Assembly: GCA_017483735.1 (NCBI GenBank) | Contig: JAFUVF010000050.1 | Coordinates: 1 to 64,000, forward strand | Direction of reading: 5' to 3' | DNA: 64,000 nt | Source: Lachnospiraceae bacterium | GTDB lineage: Bacteria > Bacillota > Clostridia > Lachnospirales > Lachnospiraceae | Shown here: positions 58,055-64,000 of the stretch, piece after piece | How positions within the stretch are numbered: position 1 is the stretch's first letter | Layout of the letters: each line of letters begins with the position of its first letter | The notes under the pieces: model-generated | Database searches by the model: none | Told to the model about the DNA's origin: nothing | Seen by the model: the letters and a program-made list of their open reading frames with translations, nothing else | Program-made: the position numbers and the translations under genes

Positions 58055-59779
58055 TTATCTCTTAAGATTTGTCAATTCCTCCAGAAGCGTGTCGGATACA
58101 GTGATTATACGGCTGTTTGCCTGGAATCCACGCTGTGTGGTAATCATTGAGGTAAACTCTGTGGAAAGGTCGACATTGGACATTTCCAGCTGTCCGGTGC
58201 TCATATAGGAGCCGTTCGCAGTTACATCAACGCCGATACCGTCGAATTCGCCGGAGTTCATGGTGGATGAGTAGAGGTTATCTCCCTCCTTCTGGAGACC
58301 GGAAGCGTTTGCGAAGGACGCTGTAGCAATCTGTCCGAGGAGTCTAGTCATACCGTTGTCATAGGAAGCGTAGATCATACCGTTGTTCTGGATGGATACG
58401 CCTATCATATCTCCGAGCTTTCTACCGGAGAAGAGTCCCTGCTTGTCCCCGCTGGTAGCCTCAATGGTGGAGGTTCCGTTATTGTTTGAAAGCGCCGTTC
58501 CGGAGAAATCAATCTCAATATCATGGAAATTGTTTCCGAGAGCCCCTGCAAGCTCAAGCTTGATGGTATCATTTCCGGGACCGCCGATACCCACGAACTT
58601 ACCGTTGTCAGGATTGAACTCAAGTACTGCACCTGTGAACTTACGTCCGGTAAAATCAACGCTCGACTTTGCGTACTCCACCGGAGGGGTTTTAGTGTTA
58701 TCCGTAGCCTTTACCATAGTGCTATAAAAGCCTCCGTCGGCATTAGAAGCGTTTCCAAGCATATCCTTTACTGTAGTAACGCTTGCAGTGTCACCGCTCT
58801 TAACATACACGCCGTAGTTTAAAAATTCATCAGCGGTCATATTATATGCTTTTGCGAGGTCCTCTACGGTCTTTTTTGCCGCATCCGTTGTAAAATCCGT
58901 TATTGCGGTTCCGTCATAAACGACATTTCCGTTTACATCCTTCAACGTTCCGTTTGTTGTATCCCATGTATATCCCTCGGTAAGCCCCTTTGTCATGCTT
59001 ATAGACTGAATCGTTGTCGATCCAAGAGTAGCCCCGTTTAGATCAACTTCGTTCCCATTTGAGTCTAGAAGCTTTGAAAACTCTACGGAATACTTTGTTC
59101 CTTTGTTGTTTCCGTCAAGCTCGGACTGTCTGAAGGTAAGCCTTGCGGTATAGCTATATCCAAGATTGTCAAAGAAGTTTAAGTTTATGGACTTTCCCGA
59201 GGAGCTGGTGTAATCAGTATCAAACTTATCCACGATGCCGTCTACGGTTGCAGCCTGAGTGTACTCAGCCCTGTAGGTCATATTCTCTGAGCTCATAATG
59301 CGGAGTGCGGATACTGTATCCTGCTTTACCTGACTCTCGTTCTCCGGGTCAACCTGCCAGCCCATTACATTATAACCGGTGGAGGTCATTGCAAGATTTC
59401 CTGCGCCGTCTACATAGAAGGAACCGTCTCTGGTAAAGTAATTTCCGTTTCCGTTGTTTACCACGAAGAAATTGTCGCCGGTTATCATTATATCGAAGGG
59501 ATTACCTGTGGATTGCGCCGAACCCTGTCCGCTGATATTCATATTGATGGCGCCGGACTTAACGCCGAGACCTATCTGGCGGGCATTGATACCGCCGGTA
59601 CCTGTGGCGGCGTTGGGACCCGAAGCCGCCTGTGTGGTCTGGGACATAAGATCCTGGAAAACAATGGAACTGGATTTGTAAGCTGTGGTGTTTACGTTTG
59701 CGATGTTGTTACCAATAACATCCATCTTGGTCTGGTGGGTCTTAAGACCTGCAACACCAGAATAAAGTGATCTCATCAT
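58055..59779 (-). CDS. flgE: Flagellar hook protein FlgE
   Basis: Hook subunit of 574 aa. The N-terminal rod-type motif is LYSGVAGLKTHQTKMDVIGN with NIANVNTTAYK; the C-terminal coiled segment is VDLSTEFTSMITTQRGFQAN. The central domains (about 170-480) are longer than in Salmonella FlgE (402 aa) and vary between species. The ATG-ATG start has AAAGGAGG 10 bases upstream. Confidence 0.94.
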   Translation of the reverse strand: MMRSLYSGVAGLKTHQTKMDVIGNNIANVNTTAYKSSSIVFQDLMSQTTQAASGPNAATGTGGINARQIGLGVKSGAINMNISGQGSAQSTGNPFDIMITGDNFFVVNNGNGNYFTRDGSFYVDGAGNLAMTSTGYNVMGWQVDPENESQVKQDTVSALRIMSSENMTYRAEYTQAATVDGIVDKFDTDYTSSSGKSINLNFFDNLGYSYTARLTFRQSELDGNNKGTKYSVEFSKLLDSNGNEVDLNGATLGSTTIQSISMTKGLTEGYTWDTTNGTLKDVNGNVVYDGTAITDFTTDAAKKTVEDLAKAYNMTADEFLNYGVYVKSGDTASVTTVKDMLGNASNADGGFYSTMVKATDNTKTPPVEYAKSSVDFTGRKFTGAVLEFNPDNGKFVGIGGPGNDTIKLELAGALGNNFHDIEIDFSGTALSNNNGTSTIEATSGDKQGLFSGRKLGDMIGVSIQNNGMIYASYDNGMTRLLGQIATASFANASGLQKEGDNLYSSTMNSGEFDGIGVDVTANGSYMSTGQLEMSNVDLSTEFTSMITTQRGFQANSRIITVSDTLLEELTNLKR

Positions 59780-59860
59780 AGGGCATGTTCCTCCTTTTAG
59801 TGGAACGGGCAGCCTCTCCTTCTGTCAGTCGGGAGAGATTTAACCTCCGTGATGGTCCGG

Positions 59861-60271
59861 TTAAGCGATTACTGCTCCGTTAATGTTAGTAAATACGTTA
59901 TCATTGGTACTGCTTGAATCCATTGCGGTAACTACTGTGTGATTCGGTACATTCACTATGAATGCCAGATCATCCACCATTACTAAGGATTCCTTTATTC
60001 CCTTCTCCGACGCCCGCTTTGCTCCGTCATTTAAGCGCTCCAGCTGGGAATCGCTTATGGAAAGTCCTCTGTCCGCCAGCCTGTTTGCGGCATGCTTTGA
60101 GAATTTCAGACCTCCTTCGCTTTCGAAGACCTTCTCCGTAAGCACATCCTTGAATGTAACTCCGGTCTCCGGGCTCTTTGCCTTTGGCTTCGCACCGATT
60201 AACTGCTCTGCCACCTGGTCAATGGATAGGAAATTTGCGGTCTGAATGCTATTTCTATTCAAGCCCGTCAC
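59861..60271 (-). CDS. Flagellar operon protein (TIGR02530 type)
   Basis: Protein of 136 aa. The core VTFKDVLTEKVFESEGGLKF followed by SKHAANRLADRGLSIS matches a small family found between flgD and flgE in Clostridia and Bacillus; its role is unknown, possibly hook assembly. It ends VVTAMDSSSTNDNVFTNING. It follows flgD by 22 bases with GGAGG upstream, and precedes flgE after an 81-base gap in which no further gene was seen. Confidence 0.78.
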   Translation of the reverse strand: MTGLNRNSIQTANFLSIDQVAEQLIGAKPKAKSPETGVTFKDVLTEKVFESEGGLKFSKHAANRLADRGLSISDSQLERLNDGAKRASEKGIKESLVMVDDLAFIVNVPNHTVVTAMDSSSTNDNVFTNINGAVIA

Positions 60272-60293
60272 CTCCTTGCATTAGGCCTTTCGA

Positions 60294-61007
60294 CTACTCC
60301 GTTTCAACAGTATCCGATGAGCTTTCTGTTTCTTCCTCTTCCTCATCATCATTATTATCGGCAGCTTCCGCCGCAAGCTTTAGGTCTTCTATCGCTTTTT
60401 TGCAATCATTTAATTTTGTTACCACATCCTTAGCCACAAAGCTCTTCTCATAATCCGTCATATTCTCGTATTCTCCGAGGTAGGAATCAACCTTCTCCGC
60501 AGAGGTCATATCTATGAATTTCGGATTATCCAGCTTATTAACTCTGGCAACAAAATCCTCCGCCTTCTTGTAGGCGTTGATATATGAGGAATCCGCAACA
60601 GTATCCAGATCGTCTATGGAATAAAGCTGCTCGTCTATGGCAAGATAAGCCTTGCTTCCCTCGTATACCACATAATCTACTGTTCCCTCAACATAATTGG
60701 TGTTGCCGTCTCCTCCGGTGGTCTTCACATATACATACTGTCCCACCAGCGAGCTTGCCCTCTGTAGTGTCATGGAGTTTGCCATATTCTGCATCTGCTC
60801 AACCTGCGAGAACTGTGCATACTGTGCGATATACTCCGTGTTTGAGGTGGGCTCCAGGGGATCCTGATATTTCATCTGTGCTACAAGGAGCTGTAAAAAC
60901 GCATCCTTGTCCATGGAATCATTTGATGACTTGGTGGACTTTGAAAGGGATGACTGCGATGCGCTCTCTACAACCTTTCCGTCCTCTATTGCCGCCATTA
61001 AAGCCAT
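60294..61007 (-). CDS. flgD: Hook-capping protein FlgD
   Basis: Protein of 237 aa needed for hook growth. The N-terminal motif DAFLQLLVAQMKYQDPLEPT with TEYIAQYAQFSQVEQMQNM (about 35-85) is diagnostic. Residues 100-150 form a small beta domain, and the C-terminus is an acidic helical tail (NNDDEEEEETESS) not usual in the family. The ATG has AAGGAGG upstream. Confidence 0.92.
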   Translation of the reverse strand: MALMAAIEDGKVVESASQSSLSKSTKSSNDSMDKDAFLQLLVAQMKYQDPLEPTSNTEYIAQYAQFSQVEQMQNMANSMTLQRASSLVGQYVYVKTTGGDGNTNYVEGTVDYVVYEGSKAYLAIDEQLYSIDDLDTVADSSYINAYKKAEDFVARVNKLDNPKFIDMTSAEKVDSYLGEYENMTDYEKSFVAKDVVTKLNDCKKAIEDLKLAAEAADNNDDEEEEETESSSDTVETE

Positions 61008-61035
61008 ATAATTTACCTCCTTATCGTTATATTTT

Positions 61036-62577
61036 TCAGGCCGTGTAGTCTACGGTTCTTCCGTCCGCCTGCATTAACTCCCTGTCAATCCTGTCAGCCT
61101 CGGTAAGCTCCTCTTCCTCTTCCCCTGAAGCCTCATCCCCGAGATTGACTCTCCTTGAACGTCTTGCGGAGCCTGCGCTAAGATTATTCTCTTCCGCACT
61201 CTTGTTCTGCTGACCCTGTTCAAGGTTCTGTTCAAAGGCATGGCTGGCAACGGTAACCTCTATCTCCTCCACCTTTATACCCTGTGCCTCGAAGCTCTCC
61301 TTGAGCTGAACCATCTGGCTCTCTAACGCCGCCCTTACCGCCTCATTCTGGGCTATAAAGCTTGCCGTCACATTTCCGCCGGTGCTCTGCAGCTTAACCT
61401 GTATGCTTCCAAGGCTTGCGGGGTGCAGCTGCATTTCCATTTCGGTGGTCTCGGGGTTTAGGGAAACTCTCATATAGTCCATGACCTGACGCATTATGTT
61501 CATGGTCTCCTCCGAAAATCCCGAGGTCTGCGCCGTGCTCTGGCTCTCTATGGCCGCCTCTGCGTTTATCTGGAAATCCTGATTGAACTGATTCTGAAGG
61601 TTTCCACCCTGATTGCCCTGCTGGTCATCATGGGATGCCTCTTTCTCGTTCTTAGTCCGTTCTAACATTGCCTTTAAGCCAAGAGTGCTTCCCTCGTCGG
61701 TTGCGATGGTGGAGTCGGATGCAGTGTTTCCGCTGTCATCTGTAACCTTAATCTCTACCACAGGCTCGCCGTCCTCATCAACCGAAAGGCTGCTTTCCAG
61801 ATCGCCTGTTATCGCATCCTCTGCGGTGGTAAGTACCTTGTTTGATTCCAGCGCCACATCAAGCTTTGAAAGCTCCTCCTTGAACTCCGCATCCATTCTC
61901 TCATAGAGCTCCCCGATGCTCAAACCCTGAATATCGGTCACTCCGTTCAGAATATCCCCAGCCTCCGAGAGTGCCTCGTTGTACTCTCCGTAGAGTGCGG
62001 CATCAGTGAGGAGATCCGCCTTTTCATTGCCACCTAAAGCCTTGATAAGGAAATCTCCAAGGGTATTCTCATCCAGAAGCTCGGATGCGCTTATACCCAT
62101 TTCGGACAAAAGATTTTCCACCTCCTCGGGTGTGATATCCAGATTGTCCGTTATAATCTCGACAACCTCCGTCACTGCCGTCGCCAATACTTCCATTGCA
62201 GCTTCAGAGGTCTCCGTAACATCCATGTTCTCGTCGGACTTTATTGTATTGTCTTTGAAATCTTCCTTGATTTCTCCCTTGCCTTCAGGCTTTTGAGCCT
62301 TCTCAATCTTTGCGATATCCTTTCCGTCATTATCCTTCTTCAGATTGGAAGCGTCCTTATTCTCCCCGTTCTCGTTTTTGGGTGCATTCTTTACCACATT
62401 AACATCCGGTTTGTTCACAATATTTCCTGCATTTACAGTCTGTGAGCTGAGCACCTCTGAGAAGCTTGCTTTCGCATCCTTTGTCTGGGAAGCCGCCCCG
62501 GCGGGCTCAATACCTGAGACCTGTACGCTTATGGAATTCATAAGCCCGTTTACATTCTTAATACTTGTACCTGCCAT
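61036..62577 (-). CDS. fliK: Hook-length control protein FliK
   Basis: Protein of 513 aa that measures hook length and triggers the FlhB switch. The long N-terminal part (about 1-330) is acidic and low in order, the expected ruler. The C-terminal domain (about 370-455) is Flg_hook type: MRVSLNPETTEMEMQLHPAS and LGSIQVKLQSTGG. The tail is charged (GDEASGEEEEELTEADRID). The ATG has AAAGGAGG upstream. Confidence 0.9.
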   Translation of the reverse strand: MAGTSIKNVNGLMNSISVQVSGIEPAGAASQTKDAKASFSEVLSSQTVNAGNIVNKPDVNVVKNAPKNENGENKDASNLKKDNDGKDIAKIEKAQKPEGKGEIKEDFKDNTIKSDENMDVTETSEAAMEVLATAVTEVVEIITDNLDITPEEVENLLSEMGISASELLDENTLGDFLIKALGGNEKADLLTDAALYGEYNEALSEAGDILNGVTDIQGLSIGELYERMDAEFKEELSKLDVALESNKVLTTAEDAITGDLESSLSVDEDGEPVVEIKVTDDSGNTASDSTIATDEGSTLGLKAMLERTKNEKEASHDDQQGNQGGNLQNQFNQDFQINAEAAIESQSTAQTSGFSEETMNIMRQVMDYMRVSLNPETTEMEMQLHPASLGSIQVKLQSTGGNVTASFIAQNEAVRAALESQMVQLKESFEAQGIKVEEIEVTVASHAFEQNLEQGQQNKSAEENNLSAGSARRSRRVNLGDEASGEEEEELTEADRIDRELMQADGRTVDYTA

Positions 62578-62637
62578 TTGATCCTCCTTTCATTTTTTTG
62601 TGATACATCTTATTCATCGGATGATATCCCCAAAAAC

Positions 62638-63516
62638 TTAAGACTCGGGATCCAATATTTTTGTAAGTCTTGCAGCTGTGTCAGGCTCCATTGCGGCGAG
62701 AATCTTTCCTCTGTCCTCGGCGCTCATGGCCTTTAATATCTTTGCCACAAGATTAAGATTATCGGTCATTTTTTCGAATATCTTTGCCGCAGCATCCGGC
62801 TTCATCTCCGAATATGTGAGGGCGTACTGCGTAATCTCCGCCGAAGCCTGCAGCTGCTGAACCACCTGTTTGTAGAGATAATCCGCCGTTGCGGGATCCA
62901 TTCCCTCATAGTACTTCTTGTATTCCTCCGCTCCGGGACCCTTGTCAGAATACACTACCTCCTCGTAAAACTCCGTGCGGATACGCTGGAATTCCACCTG
63001 CATACGCTCAAATTCCTGAAGCCTCTTTACCTCTGTATTCAGGCTTTCAATCTGCTCATCCTTTGAATTTATGGAGGTTTGTGCGCTCTCCAGCTGCAGC
63101 TCGAGACTCCTTATCTGTGCAACCGCTTCCTCTAAGGACGCATAGCCCGCATATGGATCCGTACCCTCGGACTCTCCCACCGTTCCTGTGTTTGGAAGGA
63201 TTTTGTTTACCACAGGCACATTCTTTAACAGCGGGGCAAGCACAGTGCTTCCAAAGCCGCCTATGTCCAGCTTTATAATTATGCATATGACGGAAACCCA
63301 GAGCAGCACAATGAAAATCGTGGCCATAAAGGTAATGAAGCCGCCGCCCTTCTCCTCGTCGTCAAGCTCCTCCTCTGCCTCGGCTATCTCTCTTGCACGC
63401 TTTTTTGCTTCCTTCTTTGCTTCCTTCTGTTCCTTTTTTAATTGCTTCTTCTCATCGGATAAGCGCTTTTTCTCGTCCGCCTGCGCCTTCTCCTCAGGAG
63501 TCAGTTCCTTTGCCAT
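62638..63516 (-). CDS. MotE/FlbB-like flagellar protein (YlxF position)
   Basis: Protein of 292 aa. A Lys/Glu-rich cytosolic N-terminus (about 1-55), one helix (about 59-84), a coiled coil (about 130-180) and a C-terminal MgtE-N-like helical domain (about 225-290: MKPDAAAKIFEKMTDNLNLV, MSAEDRGKILAAMEPDTAAR). Position between fliJ and fliK equals ylxF of Bacillus. Related MotE proteins chaperone MotC in other phyla; the role here is not known. Confidence 0.8.
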   Translation of the reverse strand: MAKELTPEEKAQADEKKRLSDEKKQLKKEQKEAKKEAKKRAREIAEAEEELDDEEKGGGFITFMATIFIVLLWVSVICIIIKLDIGGFGSTVLAPLLKNVPVVNKILPNTGTVGESEGTDPYAGYASLEEAVAQIRSLELQLESAQTSINSKDEQIESLNTEVKRLQEFERMQVEFQRIRTEFYEEVVYSDKGPGAEEYKKYYEGMDPATADYLYKQVVQQLQASAEITQYALTYSEMKPDAAAKIFEKMTDNLNLVAKILKAMSAEDRGKILAAMEPDTAARLTKILDPES

Positions 63517-63519
63517 ATT

Positions 63520-63975
63520 TTAGCCCTTTTCCTTGGTTTTTTGTCCATATGTATAGGAGGTCAGCTCATCGATTGCCTTGCTTTCCGCCCTGTTCTCCTC
63601 CTTCAGAAATTCCTGAAAAGCCTTATCCTTCAGAGTTTCGTGCGTCTTTCTCTCCGTCATCATTTCCCTCAAATGCTCTCTGGCCTCATCCAGCCTAAGC
63701 TCTGCCCTGTGCACCATCTCTCTCTGGACATGTATCTTTTCGTCATTTATGTCAGAGGAAAGCTTGTTGTCCTCAATATCCCGGAAGTTCAGGACTCCGC
63801 TCAAAAGTCTTCTGCTCTCTTCAAAAAGCTCCGCCTTTCTGTCAAGAAGCGCCTGCAGCCTTGCCTCCTCGTCAGCCAGAGCGTTGGCTGCCTGAGAAAA
63901 TTCCTGTTTTGCCTGGGTTTCCATCTTTATGGCGATATTTAAAATATTCTGCATGGAGTATTTAAATCGCGCCAT
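63520..63975 (-). CDS. fliJ: Flagellar export chaperone FliJ
   Basis: All-helical coiled-coil protein of 151 aa (MARFKYSMQNILNIAIKMET; QEFSQAANALADEEARLQAL), the expected size for FliJ, which binds the FliI ATPase and FlhA. It is 3 bases before the MotE-like gene. The sequence ahead of its ATG is the tail of another gene. Confidence 0.85.
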   Translation of the reverse strand: MARFKYSMQNILNIAIKMETQAKQEFSQAANALADEEARLQALLDRKAELFEESRRLLSGVLNFRDIEDNKLSSDINDEKIHVQREMVHRAELRLDEAREHLREMMTERKTHETLKDKAFQEFLKEENRAESKAIDELTSYTYGQKTKEKG

Positions 63976-63976
63976 T

Positions 63977-64000
63977 TTACATTACCCCGCCGCCTGCGCC
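63977..64000 (-). CDS. 3' end of a gene ahead of fliJ, probably fliI
   Basis: Reading leftward from the window edge, seven codons (G-A-G-G-G-V-M) end in TAA one base before the fliJ ATG. In Bacillota the gene before fliJ is the export ATPase fliI. The identity rests on order alone; the visible residues are not diagnostic, and the frame could be chance. Confidence 0.35.
   Translation of the reverse strand, partial: GAGGGVM

Overview
The window comes from a motile, anaerobic, Gram-positive bacterium of the Clostridia, most likely family Lachnospiraceae (a Butyrivibrio, Roseburia or Lachnospira relative). The grounds are a Bacillota-type fla/che operon with FliY, CheC, CheD and a FliA/WhiG sigma factor, a six-gene Rnf complex, a Re-type citrate synthase, a PD-(D/E)XK (Rpn-like) nuclease gene, strong AGGAGG ribosome binding sites, and several protein families common in that group (AEC permease, InlB-type repeats, a DUF6115-like protein). 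The genus cannot be fixed from sequence alone.

Left part (1-20 kb). A surface protein and an AEC permease diverge from one promoter region. A minus-strand operon (5-formyltetrahydrofolate cyclo-ligase, voltage-gated-type K+ channel, threonine synthase, deoxyribose-phosphate aldolase, aminopeptidase P) diverges from a plus-strand pair (membrane-anchored trypsin-like protein, AP2-like protein). The two transcripts appear to share one -35 box and both look leaderless. Next is the rnfCDGEAB operon, which continues by a 4-base overlap into a GH25-fold protein with altered catalytic positions and a DegT-like PLP protein. A collagen-like membrane protein and an InlB-repeat secreted protein form another minus-strand pair.

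Middle (20-34 kb). An [FeFe]-hydrogenase-like sensor fused to a chemoreceptor signalling domain and a receiver domain is followed by a (p)ppGpp synthetase-like gene. Then come an unrecognised coiled-coil protein, a double-glycine-leader peptide under a promoter with a 16-bp perfect palindrome, an Rpn-like nuclease, an ABC-F protein, and an operon of Re-citrate synthase, GntR regulator, NADP-isocitrate dehydrogenase and a small membrane protein. That operon has a perfect 12-bp palindrome on its -10 box. A lipoprotein closes this part.

Right part (34-64 kb). One minus-strand flagellar and chemotaxis operon runs from the tail of a gene that is probably fliI to an MltG-like gene: fliJ, motE-like, fliK, flgD, TIGR02530, flgE, flbD/swrD, motA, motB, fliL, fliM, fliY, cheY, fliOPQR, flhB, flhA, flhF, flhG, PilZ, cheB, cheA, cheW, cheC, cheD, a small membrane protein, fliA, DUF342, and three poorly known genes. 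It is broken by a 509-bp non-coding insert full of inverted repeats between flhA and flhF. Between flgE and flbD lie three complementary boxes that can form two exclusive hairpins, one of which hides the flbD ribosome binding site.

The observations most worth following up are the hydrogenase-chemoreceptor-receiver fusion with its alarmone synthetase partner, the double-glycine peptide locus, the flbD RNA switch, the structured insert in the flagellar operon, and the shared-promoter leaderless gene pair. No CRISPR array, rRNA or tRNA gene was seen.
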